Below the pieces are notes generated by a model. The model made no database searches. It was given only the letters and a program-made list of their open reading frames with translations, and was not told the origin of the DNA. The position numbers and the translations under genes were made by a program. DNA of 64,000 nucleotides from DATJBF01 sp035515475 (lineage in GTDB: Bacteria > Verrucomicrobiota > Verrucomicrobiia > Palsa-1439), in the NCBI GenBank assembly GCA_035515475.1, contig DATJBF010000089.1:1-64000 (forward strand). Reading direction: 5' to 3'. Shown here one piece after another: positions 19,119 to 28,526 of the stretch. Positions within the stretch are counted from its first letter, which is position 1. Every line of letters begins with the position of its first letter.

Positions 19119-19799
19119 TCATTCCGGACCGCGAAACCGATACCCGACACTGCGTATCGTCTCGATCCACGAAGGAGCCGGTGGCGCATCGATCTTGGCG
19201 CGCACCCGGCGGATATACACGTCTACCACGTTCGTTTGCGGGTCGAAGTCGTAGCCCCACACGTGCTCGAGAATCTGGGTGCGGGTGAATACGCGCCCCG
19301 GCGAGCGCATCAGCAACTCCAGCAGGTTGAATTCGCGCGCGGTCAACTCGACCCGCTCTCCACCGCGACTCACCTCGCGGGTAATCAGGTTCACGGCCAA
19401 CGCGCCGGCCGTCAGTTGGGTCAACTGTTCGCCCGATGCGCGCCGCACCACCGCCTGAATCCGCGCGATGAGTTCTTCCACAAAGAACGGCTTGGCGAGA
19501 TAATCGTCCGCTCCCAGATTCAACCCATCCACGCGTTCGTTGAGCCCCGACCGAGCCGTCAACAGTATGACCGGTACGGGATTCTTCTTTTCCCGCAACG
19601 CCCGCAGAATGCTCAGGCCATCGCGACCCGGCAACATGATATCGAGCACGATCACGTCGTACACCTGCTTGATCGCCCGGTTGTAAGCTTCATTGCCGTC
19701 CGCGCACGCCTCGACGACGAAGCCCTGTTCCTTCAACCCCTTTTGGACAAACGATGCGATTTTCCGGTCGTCCTCGACGACGAGTACTTTCACGGCCAC
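19119..19799 (-). CDS. OmpR/PhoB-family response regulator
   Basis: 226 aa. The receiver domain has the acidic pair ED(D), phosphoacceptor Asp53 in VLDIMLPGRDG, and the conserved Thr/Lys in LLTARS and LAKPF. The C-terminal winged helix reads LTAREFNLLELLMRSPGRVFTR...VDVYIRRVRAKID. It is the first gene of the regulator-kinase pair and is divergent from the EF-hand gene; the shared 150-bp intergenic region is the likely regulatory target. Confidence 0.95.
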   Translation of the reverse strand: MAVKVLVVEDDRKIASFVQKGLKEQGFVVEACADGNEAYNRAIKQVYDVIVLDIMLPGRDGLSILRALREKKNPVPVILLTARSGLNERVDGLNLGADDYLAKPFFVEELIARIQAVVRRASGEQLTQLTAGALAVNLITREVSRGGERVELTAREFNLLELLMRSPGRVFTRTQILEHVWGYDFDPQTNVVDVYIRRVRAKIDAPPAPSWIETIRSVGYRFRGPE

Positions 19800-19949
19800 A
19801 GCATACTGCGGCGTCGCACGCCCGCCAAGTGGAGCCTCATTACAGTATTGTCATGTTATCGCCCGCCGCCGCGTCATCTGTCCGGGGTCTGATCGGGCAG
19901 AACGAATGAATCGAGGTTTCGATTTGCAGCCAATGAAAGGAGCCACAAC

Positions 19950-20489
19950 ATGAGAACCTCAAGCCTAATGTTGATCGGAGCACTCGCCCTGGGCGCATGC
20001 ACGTGGATGGCAGCCGCTGAGGAGGACGCCGGCGCGCCCCCTCGTGGCCAACGCCCACCGCCGCCTCCGCCACCGATCATCGGGACGCTGGACGCCAACA
20101 AAGACGGCGTGATCGACGCCACCGAAATCGCCAACGCGTCCACGGCGTTGAAAGCGCTCGACAAAAACGGCGACGGCCAACTGACGGTTGATGAGTACCA
20201 GCCGCGGTGCGGTCCGCCGCCACCTCCCCCCCTGCCTTCCCAGGGGGAAGACGGAACCAATACAGTGCACCGCCCACCCCCACCGCGGCCACCGAGTGAT
20301 CCTGTCGTCAATGCGCTCGATACCAACAAGGACGGCGTGATCGACGCCGCCGAAATCGCCAACGCGCCGACGGCGTTGAAAGCGCTCGACAAAAACGGCG
20401 ACGGTCAGTTGACCCGGGACGAGTTGATTCCGAAACGCCCCGACGATCAGGGAGAAGCCGGGCCTCCGGATGGTCCGCTGAGTTTCTAG
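19950..20489 (+). CDS. Secreted EF-hand protein with an internal duplication
   Basis: 179 aa with an N-terminal signal peptide (possible lipobox LGAC) and four EF-hand calcium loops: DANKDGVIDATE, DKNGDGQLTVDE, DTNKDGVIDAAE and DKNGDGQLTRDE. The loops come as two near-identical pairs separated by Pro-rich linkers. The ribosome-binding site AGGAG lies 8 nt before the ATG. It is divergent from the OmpR-type regulator, a layout also seen where EF-hand proteins are co-regulated by PhoPQ-like systems. Function is unknown; periplasmic calcium binding is inferred. Confidence 0.85.
   Translation: MRTSSLMLIGALALGACTWMAAAEEDAGAPPRGQRPPPPPPPIIGTLDANKDGVIDATEIANASTALKALDKNGDGQLTVDEYQPRCGPPPPPPLPSQGEDGTNTVHRPPPPRPPSDPVVNALDTNKDGVIDAAEIANAPTALKALDKNGDGQLTRDELIPKRPDDQGEAGPPDGPLSF
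20097..20185 (+). repeat. Intragenic duplication, copy 1 (EF-hand gene)
   Basis: An 89-bp segment nearly identical to 20325-20413 (about 7 mismatches by eye), including synonymous positions. This indicates a recent in-frame duplication of an EF-hand pair. Confidence 0.85.
20325..20413 (+). repeat. Intragenic duplication, copy 2 (EF-hand gene)
   Basis: Partner of 20097-20185. The copies are in frame and each encodes one EF-hand pair. Confidence 0.85.
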
Positions 20490-20651
20490 TCGGGTAGGCG
20501 CATCCTCGATAACGCGGCGTGCACCGGAGGGACTTTCAACCAGGAGCCACGTCGTCTCCGGCAAGAAACCCCTTCGGTCGCCGGCGTGGCCCGGGAACGC
20601 GCGTTCGATCAGCCCGCGCAGAAAGAGGTCCGGGGCCGGACGCGCGAAGAC

Positions 20652-21869
20652 TTATTCATACCGCAGAGCGTCGATGGGATCGAGCTGCGACGCCTTGCGT
20701 GCGGGGTAGAAACCGAAAAACACCCCGACTGCCGCGCTGAACAAAAAGGCGATGACAATCGAACTGATCGAGATGAGCGTCGGCCATTTCGCCACGGCGG
20801 ACAGGATCTTCGCCGAGGCAACGCCGAGGACGATACCGATCACGCCGCCGAGCGAACTGAGCGTGATCGCTTCACTGAGGAATTGCAGGAGAATGTCGCG
20901 CGCGTGGGCGCCGACGGCCATGCGGATGCCAATCTCGCGGGTGCGTTCGGTGACGCTGACCAGCATGATGTTCATGATGCCGATGCCGCCGACGATCAGC
21001 GACACACTGGCAATCGCGCCGAGCAACACGGTCATTACCCGCGTGGTCGCGGTGGCGGCCTCCGCAATCTCCTCCTGATTGCGCACGGTGAAATCGTCGT
21101 CTTTGCCCGGCGTGATGCGGTGACGCTGGCGCAACAGGTCAATGATCTGCTTCTGGACGGGCGCCAGCAGGCCGGCGCTGGCGGCCTGCACATTGATGGC
21201 CCGCAACGAGGTCGTGCCAATCACGCGTTTCATCGCGCTGGTGTACGGCATGATGATCACGTCGTCTTGGTCCGTGCCCATCACGGACAGGCCCTTGGGG
21301 GTGAGGACGCCGACCACGATGAAGGGGACGCCCTGGATGCGCACGATTTGGCCGAGGGGATCGTCGTTGCCGTAGAGTTGCTGCGCCACGGTTTTGCCGA
21401 TGATGCACACTTTGTTGGCGCCGCGCACGTCCTGGTCCGTAAACGGCGCGCCCTCGGCCAACGCCCACTTGCGCAGGTCGAAATAGTCCGGGCCCTCGCC
21501 CAGAATCTGCGTGTACCAATTCTGGTTGCCGGCGCTGACCTGCCGCACCGTGCGCACTTCGGGACTAACAATGGTCACGCCGGGGATCTCGCGGCCAATG
21601 GCTTCTGCGTCCTCGACCTTCAACGTACCGGCGCTGCCCCAGCCCGTGTGCAGCCCGCTGCTGGTCACGCTACCCGCAAAAATCAGAATCACATTCTCTC
21701 CGAGACTTGCAATCTGTGCCTCCACCTGCGCCTTCGCGCCGCTCCCAATGCCGACCATCGCGATGACCGCACTGACACCGATGATAATACCCAGCGTCGT
21801 GAGCACCGAGCGCAGCTTGTTGCGGCGCAGCGCCCGCAGGGCAACATTGAGTGTCGTAAACGCTCTCAT
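20652..21869 (-). CDS. MacB-type ABC transporter permease (system 2)
   Basis: 405 aa, a close paralogue of the system-1 permease (14331-15548). Same topology, the same 'GIMNIMLVSVTERTREIGIR' segment and the same C-terminal end YPARKASQLDPIDALRYE. Its ATG overlaps the ATPase stop (ATGA). The equal length and parallel gene order show that the whole pump operon was duplicated. Confidence 0.92.
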   Translation of the reverse strand: MRAFTTLNVALRALRRNKLRSVLTTLGIIIGVSAVIAMVGIGSGAKAQVEAQIASLGENVILIFAGSVTSSGLHTGWGSAGTLKVEDAEAIGREIPGVTIVSPEVRTVRQVSAGNQNWYTQILGEGPDYFDLRKWALAEGAPFTDQDVRGANKVCIIGKTVAQQLYGNDDPLGQIVRIQGVPFIVVGVLTPKGLSVMGTDQDDVIIMPYTSAMKRVIGTTSLRAINVQAASAGLLAPVQKQIIDLLRQRHRITPGKDDDFTVRNQEEIAEAATATTRVMTVLLGAIASVSLIVGGIGIMNIMLVSVTERTREIGIRMAVGAHARDILLQFLSEAITLSSLGGVIGIVLGVASAKILSAVAKWPTLISISSIVIAFLFSAAVGVFFGFYPARKASQLDPIDALRYE

Positions 21870-22639
21870 GGCGCGAGGTGAACCGCCTGGTGCTCCAGTT
21901 GGAGACGAGCCAGTTCTTCCACGGCGTTCAAGCGGCTGGGGACAGGTTTGTCGGTGATGACCACGCCGTCGCGCATGACAACGTTGCGTTTGGTATACCG
22001 CGCGATGTCGGGTTCGTGCGTCACCATGACGATGGTGATGCCCTGCTCGTTGAGTTTCTGAAACACGCCCATGATTTCGACGCTGGTGCGGCTGTCGAGG
22101 TTGCCCGTCGGCTCATCGGCGAGCAGCACGGCGGGGTTGTTGACGAGCGCGCGGGCAATGGCCACGCGCTGCTGCTGGCCGCCGGAAAGCTGGTTCGGAT
22201 GATGATCGGCGCGGTCGACGAGGCTCACGATTTCCAGCGCGCGAAGCGCATGCTCGCGTTGCGTCACGGGCGACAAGTGGTCGTGCGTGTACATCATCGG
22301 CAGTTCGACATTTTCCAGCGCGGTCGTGCGGGACAACAGGTTGAATCCCTGGAACACAAAGCCGAGTTTTTTGTTGCGGATATCGGCGAGTTGGTCGCGG
22401 TCCAGGTGCGACACGTCGAGCCCGTCCAACAAATACCTTCCCGTCGTGGGTCGGTCGAGGCAGCCCACGATGTTCATCAGCGTGGACTTGCCCGAACCGC
22501 TCGCCCCCATGATGGCGACGAACTCCCCCTTGGCAATCTCCAGCGTAACGCCGCGCACGGCGTGCACGTCGACCTCGCCCGTGTGGTAGGTCTTGCGAAC
22601 CTCTTCGAGTTTGATGACTGCGCCCACCGTCTCCCTCAC
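21866..22639 (-). CDS. MacB-type ABC transporter ATPase (system 2)
   Basis: About 257 aa. Walker A GASGSGKST, signature LSGGQQQRVAIARALV, Walker B VLLADEPTGNLDSRT and H-loop VTHEPDIAR are complete. The start is uncertain: GTG 22639 follows the adaptor stop by 4 nt, while ATG 22669 would overlap it by 26 nt. Family similarity begins at IKLEEVRKTYH, shortly after either start. Confidence 0.92.
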   Translation of the reverse strand: MRETVGAVIKLEEVRKTYHTGEVDVHAVRGVTLEIAKGEFVAIMGASGSGKSTLMNIVGCLDRPTTGRYLLDGLDVSHLDRDQLADIRNKKLGFVFQGFNLLSRTTALENVELPMMYTHDHLSPVTQREHALRALEIVSLVDRADHHPNQLSGGQQQRVAIARALVNNPAVLLADEPTGNLDSRTSVEIMGVFQKLNEQGITIVMVTHEPDIARYTKRNVVMRDGVVITDKPVPSRLNAVEELARLQLEHQAVHLAP

Positions 22640-22643
22640 ATCC

Positions 22644-23891
22644 CTAGAACCGCCGTCGGCCCCCGCCAAACGGATTGGACGACTGGAAACCGCTGTCCTG
22701 CTTGATGATGGCGCCGGTGATCACCCTGTCGTTCTCGGTCAGACCCTCGGTCACTTCGGTGAAAACACCATCGCTGATGCCCGTCTTGATCTCGACGGGT
22801 TTTGGTTTCCCGCTGGCATCGAGAACGTACACGGTGCGGGAACGCGAGCGCTCACCTTTCGGGCGTCCGCCCTTCCAGCCGCCCGCGCCACCCGTTCGCG
22901 CGCCCCGGGCGCCCGCTCGGCTCGAAGCGTTCGTCTCGGCGATGGGAGCCGCTGCCACGGCCTCCGGCGGACGAAACCGCAGCGCCGCATTCGGAATCTT
23001 CAGCGCGCCATTACGCTGCGCGATGATGATCGAAACGTTCGCCGTCATGCCCGGCTTGAGCTTCAAGTCGGGATTGCTGACGCCGATGACGGTGTCGTAG
23101 GTGACGACGTTTTGAACCGTGATCGGGGAATTGCGCACTTGCACGACCTCGCCGTGAAACGTGCGATACGGAAAGGCGTCCACGGTGAAGTCCACATTCT
23201 GGCCATCCTCGACCCCGCCAATATCTGCCTCCGCCACGTTGGCGTCGATTTGCATCTTGGTCAGATCGTTGGCGATGACAAACAGCGTGGGCGCGTTCAG
23301 GCTCGCGGCCACGGTCTGTCCGACGTCCACGTTGCGCGAGATGATCATACCATCGACGGGCGAATAAATGGTGCAGCGCTCCAGGTTGACTCGGGCATTT
23401 TCGACCGCGGCTTCCTTCACCTCCACAGTTGCCTCGGCCTGGTGAAGATTGGCAAACGCCTGATCGTAGTCGGACTTGGGGATGAGTTTGCCATCGAACA
23501 ATTCCTGAGAGCGATCCGCGTTGACTCTGGCAAGCTCCAGCCCCGCCTTCGCATTGGCGAGGTCGCCCTCAGCCTGGTGAAGATTCGCCTGATAAGTCGC
23601 CGGGTCGAGTTGCGCCACCACCTGCCCATTCGTGACGGGCGAATTGAAATCCGCCGACAATTTCGAGATCGTACCCGAAATCTGGCAACCCACCTGCACG
23701 TTGGTGACGGGATTGAGTTGACCCGTCGCAGTCACGACTTGTGTCAGGTCGCCACGGGCCACGTCGGTCGTCTGGTACTGCGCTGTGCCCTCGGCGCGGA
23801 ACTTGAAGTACCAGAGCCCTCCCGCCAAGAGCGCCACCAATCCCGTCGTGAGAATCACCCATTTCCAAGGTCGTCGTTCCGCATTCGCCAT
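22644..23891 (-). CDS. MacA-type periplasmic adaptor (system 2)
   Basis: 415 aa with N-terminal anchor (WVILTTGLVALLAGGLWYF), biotinyl-lipoyl halves around a coiled-coil hairpin, and the beta-barrel 'KLKPGMTANVSIIIAQRNGALKIPNAALRFRPPE'. An Arg/Gly-rich insertion (SRAGARGARTGGAGGWKGGR) is absent from the system-1 paralogue. It opens the second pump operon; no porin gene follows, so it may share the TolC at 12839-14326. Confidence 0.92.
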   Translation of the reverse strand: MANAERRPWKWVILTTGLVALLAGGLWYFKFRAEGTAQYQTTDVARGDLTQVVTATGQLNPVTNVQVGCQISGTISKLSADFNSPVTNGQVVAQLDPATYQANLHQAEGDLANAKAGLELARVNADRSQELFDGKLIPKSDYDQAFANLHQAEATVEVKEAAVENARVNLERCTIYSPVDGMIISRNVDVGQTVAASLNAPTLFVIANDLTKMQIDANVAEADIGGVEDGQNVDFTVDAFPYRTFHGEVVQVRNSPITVQNVVTYDTVIGVSNPDLKLKPGMTANVSIIIAQRNGALKIPNAALRFRPPEAVAAAPIAETNASSRAGARGARTGGAGGWKGGRPKGERSRSRTVYVLDASGKPKPVEIKTGISDGVFTEVTEGLTENDRVITGAIIKQDSGFQSSNPFGGGRRRF

Positions 23892-24002
23892 ATCGAGTTC
23901 CCGCTGCTACTGGTTTCCGTCTGCCCCGCTCATACCGGAGACGCTCATCGTCCGCAATAGGTTACAGTAATTGGCCTGCTTCGCAGCCACGAGAACTTTC
24001 TT

Positions 24003-24620
24003 CTACAGCGCAGGCGTGCCTGGCGCCGCCGGCTCCTCAAACTGGACGGATTCCACGCCCGTGGCGTGGAGAAACGCGCGGACGGTTTTTTCGGCGTTCT
24101 CCTGTGCTTGCCTGACGATACCCATCTCCACCGCAGCGGTTTGTATCGCTTCGAGCGCAGCCAGACGCGCTTTTTGTTCCAACTCGGGATTGAGGGGCAC
24201 CCACGGCGTCCACCAGGTCTTCGAGCGGTCCCACACCTTGGTCTGCTGCTCGTCGATGTACACGTGCATCACCTTGGCCACCGGGAGCCTGACCGTAACG
24301 GCGCTGTCAGCGGTGATGCGCACGTCGTTCGTATCCAACGCGGCGAGATCCACCCCGCCCAGGACACTGGCCTGCACCATCAATAAGATCTGTTCGGAGC
24401 CGAAGGGCACCTTCTCTTCTTTCAGGCCGATGACCTTCTGGATGTTGTACTTTACCGTCACCAACTCACTCAGCCGCTGGATCTGCTGTAACACCGCGGG
24501 CGCGTCGACGACGCGATGCACAGTTGCCCCGCGCCTTCCGAAGTAATACAGGTATAGACAGGCGGCCCCGAGCGCGATGATGATTGTGCTGACCGTGTAA
24601 AACTTGATTCGTTTCCACAT
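24003..24620 (-). CDS. DUF4230-family membrane-anchored protein
   Basis: 205 aa. One N-terminal membrane span (TVSTIIIALGAACLYLYYFG) then a DUF4230-like domain beginning 'VLQQIQRLSELVTVKYNIQKVIG', with the typical 'VRLPVAKVMHVYIDEQQTKVWDR' strand pair and a C-terminal helix ending in 'TGVESVQFE'. Function of the family is unknown. It lies 21 nt downstream of the next gene on the same strand. Confidence 0.75.
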   Translation of the reverse strand: MWKRIKFYTVSTIIIALGAACLYLYYFGRRGATVHRVVDAPAVLQQIQRLSELVTVKYNIQKVIGLKEEKVPFGSEQILLMVQASVLGGVDLAALDTNDVRITADSAVTVRLPVAKVMHVYIDEQQTKVWDRSKTWWTPWVPLNPELEQKARLAALEAIQTAAVEMGIVRQAQENAEKTVRAFLHATGVESVQFEEPAAPGTPAL

Positions 24621-24641
24621 ACGTGCCCCCAGGTTGCAGGT

Positions 24642-25163
24642 TTACCAACCCTGCCGACGGAACGATTGAAATTCGCCGTCGCGCAGGTGCGCCGTGAACG
24701 GGGTCCGGTCCTTCACCAAAACCGCGTAGTTCTGGCCGGCCACCAGCATCAATCGGCCTCCGAGAGCGTTCTCGGGAATGGTGAAGCTCAGCATCTCTCT
24801 CCGTAAGACACCGCCGGCCGGCAATTTGATCAATTCACCTTGCGTGCCCGAAATCGAGGGCGCGTAATACCTCCGATGGTGGTCGACAAGCAGAAACACG
24901 CGCCGGGGCAGCGCAACGTCGAACGAATTCGGGTTCTCCAGTTGCACGTACACCATCAGCACGTAACCGATGTCCGCCTTCCCGACAACCGCTTCCCGCA
25001 ATCGCACTACGTAGTTCGTCCCGCCACGCCGCACCTGATGCGGCGCGCTGAATTCTCTCGCCTGCTCGATCCGGAAGAGCGCCAACAATCCGATGCCGAC
25101 CCCGACGATCACCAGGACAACGACGACCGCTAAGATCCAGCTTCGTTTGCTCACGGGGCCCAC
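24642..25163 (-). CDS. Membrane-anchored protein of unknown function
   Basis: 173 aa. One N-terminal transmembrane helix (SWILAVVVVLVIVGVGIGLLALF) followed by a beta-rich extracytoplasmic domain with 'YVLMVYVQLENPNSFDVALP', similar in style to DUF4352-like immunoglobulin folds. The family was not recognised with confidence. The start overlaps the ZIP-like gene by 13 bp, so it belongs to the same transcription unit. Confidence 0.6.
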   Translation of the reverse strand: MGPVSKRSWILAVVVVLVIVGVGIGLLALFRIEQAREFSAPHQVRRGGTNYVVRLREAVVGKADIGYVLMVYVQLENPNSFDVALPRRVFLLVDHHRRYYAPSISGTQGELIKLPAGGVLRREMLSFTIPENALGGRLMLVAGQNYAVLVKDRTPFTAHLRDGEFQSFRRQGW

Positions 25164-25549
25164 ACCATCCAGTTCAACGCCCCAATCACTGCGACGCCGA
25201 CCGCGAAGCTCGCCAACACCGATGCGATCTCGCCGAACCGATGCGTCGTGGCCTCATCAAAACGACTGGCGGCGCACGCGGGACACATGTGATAGACAAA
25301 CTTACTGATGAACCAAAACACGAGGGAGCCCGAGCCCACGGCCAGCCCCAGTTTCCACCAGTTCATGGCGCCCCGGCTTTCCGGCGGGATCGAGAATGCG
25401 GTCACGCCTAACAGCGTGCCGGCCGCCACACTGATCAGGACACAGAGCCGTTTGTGAGTTAGCCCCACCAGCGCATTCAACGTCCCGCCACCAACGGCGA
25501 GGAGAAAGGCGGACGTCAGACGCCAAAAAATTGCGACCGTATCTTGCAC
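25151..25549 (-). CDS. Short ZIP-transporter-like membrane protein
   Basis: 132 aa with four predicted membrane helices. The first three resemble the N-terminal helices of ZIP metal transporters: 'GGGTLNALVGLTHKRLCVLISVAAGTLLGVTAF', then a loop ending in 'HMCPACAASRFDE'. The His-rich transport motif of ZIP helix IV (HN..EG) is missing and the protein is about half the normal size. It may be a divergent half-size member, a remnant or an unrelated protein. Confidence 0.5.
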   Translation of the reverse strand: MQDTVAIFWRLTSAFLLAVGGGTLNALVGLTHKRLCVLISVAAGTLLGVTAFSIPPESRGAMNWWKLGLAVGSGSLVFWFISKFVYHMCPACAASRFDEATTHRFGEIASVLASFAVGVAVIGALNWMVWAP

Positions 25550-25579
25550 AAACCGTTTCCGAGAATCGTCATGAGACCC

Positions 25580-26419
25580 CTACGGGGCGGCCGGATTTGA
25601 ATCCGCCCAGCGTGCCTGCAACTCCATTCTCGCCTGGTCCGCGTGTACGCGAAAGTTCTCATCGGTGACCGCCGCCCGCAGACTGTCCAACAGGCGGAGC
25701 CGCGCCGAATAGTCCGGCTTGAAATGGGGCGGCGCGGGAACCGATGTATCGTGCGCGAAACTCACGGCAAAACTCGGGTTCGCGAGCCCATCCACGGCTG
25801 AATACAGCAAGCGGGGATCCGTGTTCGGGTCCGCCGCCAGGCCGCGCAAAAGCTGCTCGGTAAGCGGGTTGACCTCCATCGTGGCGGCAAGGTAACGAGT
25901 CGCGTCCACCTCGTTGGACGGCGTCAGTGATTCCGACCGCCACACTCGCGTCAGCGCCGCCGCCTGGTCTTGATCGGCCAGCAACGCGAGGGCCTCCAGC
26001 GCACGGTGGTTATTCTTCAGCGCCGCCTCTTCAAGATCCGGCAGCGCGTCGACGTCGGAATCCGCCACGGCTTGCACGATCCAGTCGTCGGAAGCGGCTT
26101 CGACGGGCGCGGTATTGGTGGGGGCCGCGGGGACCCGGATGTACGGGATGCGGCGGGGCGGCTCGAGCGTCGTCTGGACGTCCAAATTGCTCTTGAGCGT
26201 GGAAGCCGTCTCTCGCAGACGCTGGAGTTCGGCCAACAAGCGCGCGTTCTCCTGTTCCAGCATGCGAAACTGCTCGGACTCCGAGACGGGCTCGGAGCCT
26301 GTGCTGGGTGAAGCCGGGCTGCGCGCCCGGCCCATGCCTTGCACGTAAAACACCCCGACCGCCGCCACGACGGCTGCGCCTGTCCACAACCCGACCGAGA
26401 ATGCTGCCGCCGGTTTCAT
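25580..26419 (-). CDS. Membrane-anchored coiled-coil protein with HEAT-like helical repeats
   Basis: About 279 aa from ATG 26419 (MKPAAAFSVGLWTGAAVVAAVGVFYV, a signal anchor). A coiled coil follows (EQFRMLEQENARLLAELQRLRETASTL), then a linker and helical repeats (ALPDLEEAALKNNHRALEALALLAD). The frame is open upstream but the earlier residues are Arg-rich and unlike protein. No family was recognised. It lies between the glycosyltransferase and the ZIP-like gene on the same strand. Confidence 0.55.
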   Translation of the reverse strand: MKPAAAFSVGLWTGAAVVAAVGVFYVQGMGRARSPASPSTGSEPVSESEQFRMLEQENARLLAELQRLRETASTLKSNLDVQTTLEPPRRIPYIRVPAAPTNTAPVEAASDDWIVQAVADSDVDALPDLEEAALKNNHRALEALALLADQDQAAALTRVWRSESLTPSNEVDATRYLAATMEVNPLTEQLLRGLAADPNTDPRLLYSAVDGLANPSFAVSFAHDTSVPAPPHFKPDYSARLRLLDSLRAAVTDENFRVHADQARMELQARWADSNPAAP

Positions 26420-26534
26420 GTTCCGCACGAGCTTACGTGCGGCCACTATAGCCACCGGCCGCCCAGCGTGAAAGCGAAATCGCAGCCCGAGGACCTGAAG
26501 ACGTCGCCCCGTTCCGCGCCCGTATACCGGATCG

Positions 26535-28484
26535 CTATTCTCCCGCGGGTTTGGGTGCCGTGCTGCTCGACGGGGGCTGGTTTGTTTTCTCCGTGGACGG
26601 GGCAACTGCCGGCGGAGTATTCGTCACCCCCGGAACAGCCGTGATCAGTTCCCCTTCTTTCTTCGCCCACCGAGCCCGGTCGGCCAGCAGAATCTGCTCG
26701 TTGTCCGGAGGTAGCGGCGTGACGGCCTTGAGCGGGAAGACGCGCGGGAGTTGACCACGCATGAGCCCCGCCCACCCTTTGAATTCGCCATGGAGAACCT
26801 CGCTCTGTGGTTTCGCGTCCAGCATGTACGGCGTAATCATCATGTACTGGAACCCTTTCGGCGCAACGAAGTCATTAATCTCATAGAACTCGTCGAGGGT
26901 CATCGGCAACCACACCGTGCGGCGGTCGCCATTCCATGCCATCGCCCACGGGAGGTCGCTACAGGCGAGCGCGTTGGTCTCAAAAAAGTCCGCGACGGCA
27001 CGGGAAACGGGCGTGATGTACGGTGGATACGGATACAGACTGCGGCGCGGGGGCAACAGCGAGAAAATCATTGGAGCGACGTTGAGCAGGACAAACCCGC
27101 CGACGGCCGCGCCACGCGTCAGCGTAATCCGGAACGAAATCCGATCGAGCAGCAGGTAGAAGAACGCGACTCCAAACATGGCCACCAACGGCAACAGCAA
27201 CACCAGCAGATTACCGCCGAATATCTCGGGCTCCCGTCGCTCGGGGTCGGACCCGATTAGCGACATGGCGATGATCGCGCAGGCCAGCAGCCCCAACAAC
27301 GTCCCGCGCAGCCGCGAGGTGTCGCGCCGCCGGAACCCATACATCAGGCCGACGCCAAAGAAAAACACCAGAAAATCCGAGCCGATCAGCCGCAAGTTCG
27401 TCACCAGATTGGACCGTGCGCCGGCGAGGAATTTCATCAAAAGCGGCCGGAACGACAGGGTTCCCTTCAAGTCGGGATGATAGGAACGCTGCAACGCCTC
27501 ACCCTCAAACGAGCCGGTACGATCGATCAGTTCGTATCGGGCGATACCAAGCAAACTGCCCGAAGCTCGATAGTTTCTCACCAGCCAAGGGGTGACGACG
27601 GCAAGGAACACCACGACGTACGCGCTGGTCCACAGTGCTGCACCGCGCCCGCGCAGGACGCGCGCCGCGTAAATCGCCACCGGCACGAGCAGGAAAGCCG
27701 AGAGATAGCGCGTGAGAAAGCAAAGGCCCATCAACACTGCGCTGGCGAGAACCAGCGCAATCACCCCGAGCGAGACGCCCGGCGGCACCTCCGGACCCGC
27801 TGCTTCTCCCTCGGCCGGCTCGGCCGGCTCGGCCGGGGTGAGTTTCTGGTCGGCAAGAAACAAACAGTACACCGCCAACAAGAGCAGCAGCATCAGGAAA
27901 TTCGTCGGCAACCCTGACACGCCATACGACCATAACGTGTCCGAGAACAGCATCAGCACCGCCGCCATGACTGCCACGCGGCGGTCGAACAGACGTTTGG
28001 CCCACAGAAACACGATCAGGATACACGCCAGCAGGCAGAGTTGGTCAAAGGGCAGAATTACCCAGCGCTCCGGCGGATAGACCCGGTCGGCCGCGTCATA
28101 CTTGAACGCGTTCGGCGGCAGAATTTTGAACAGCCCGGCTAACACCAGCGGATACAAGGGAGGATTGTACAGGTCCGGGTGTAGGGTGGTCAGCCGCGGG
28201 TCGGTGTTGGGTACACCGCGCTGCTCCAGCGCCCAGATGCTCAGCGGCCGAATGACATACGTGGTGAATCCTTCTCCCCGAGCGATGTTGCGAGCCAACT
28301 GCGCCATGTCCATGGACTCGCGTTTGTCCAGACCACGGAATTGGCTGGCCGAGTAAATGAGGCTCAGTGCCGCCGCTAACAAGACGAGCAGCGCCCACTG
28401 AATGACTCGCCTGCCCCGTCCCATCTCCATTTGAAAGAGTGCCGTTTGAATCGTCGTCCCTGGTGCTCCACTTGCTCGCGCCAT
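26535..28484 (-). CDS. Polytopic GT-C-fold glycosyltransferase (ArnT/PMT-like)
   Basis: 649 aa with about ten to twelve membrane helices. The early luminal acidic motif typical of GT39/ArnT-like enzymes is represented by DKRESMDMAQLARNI, followed by 'GEGFTTYVIRP' and 'YNPPLYPLVLAG'. The C-terminal soluble part is Pro/Thr-rich. Such enzymes transfer sugars from polyprenyl phosphates to lipids or proteins; the acceptor is unknown. ATGs at residues 19 and 21 are alternative starts. Confidence 0.75.
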   Translation of the reverse strand: MARASGAPGTTIQTALFQMEMGRGRRVIQWALLVLLAAALSLIYSASQFRGLDKRESMDMAQLARNIARGEGFTTYVIRPLSIWALEQRGVPNTDPRLTTLHPDLYNPPLYPLVLAGLFKILPPNAFKYDAADRVYPPERWVILPFDQLCLLACILIVFLWAKRLFDRRVAVMAAVLMLFSDTLWSYGVSGLPTNFLMLLLLLAVYCLFLADQKLTPAEPAEPAEGEAAGPEVPPGVSLGVIALVLASAVLMGLCFLTRYLSAFLLVPVAIYAARVLRGRGAALWTSAYVVVFLAVVTPWLVRNYRASGSLLGIARYELIDRTGSFEGEALQRSYHPDLKGTLSFRPLLMKFLAGARSNLVTNLRLIGSDFLVFFFGVGLMYGFRRRDTSRLRGTLLGLLACAIIAMSLIGSDPERREPEIFGGNLLVLLLPLVAMFGVAFFYLLLDRISFRITLTRGAAVGGFVLLNVAPMIFSLLPPRRSLYPYPPYITPVSRAVADFFETNALACSDLPWAMAWNGDRRTVWLPMTLDEFYEINDFVAPKGFQYMMITPYMLDAKPQSEVLHGEFKGWAGLMRGQLPRVFPLKAVTPLPPDNEQILLADRARWAKKEGELITAVPGVTNTPPAVAPSTEKTNQPPSSSTAPKPAGE

Positions 28485-28526
28485 GTGTGTGGTCCTCCTG
28501 CTGCCGTCTACCGGTTCGTTTCCCCG

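Noticed and set aside
20586..21881. 431-codon open frame on the plus strand
   Set aside because: Antisense to the second MacB permease; composition is Asp/His/Arg-rich shadow sequence.
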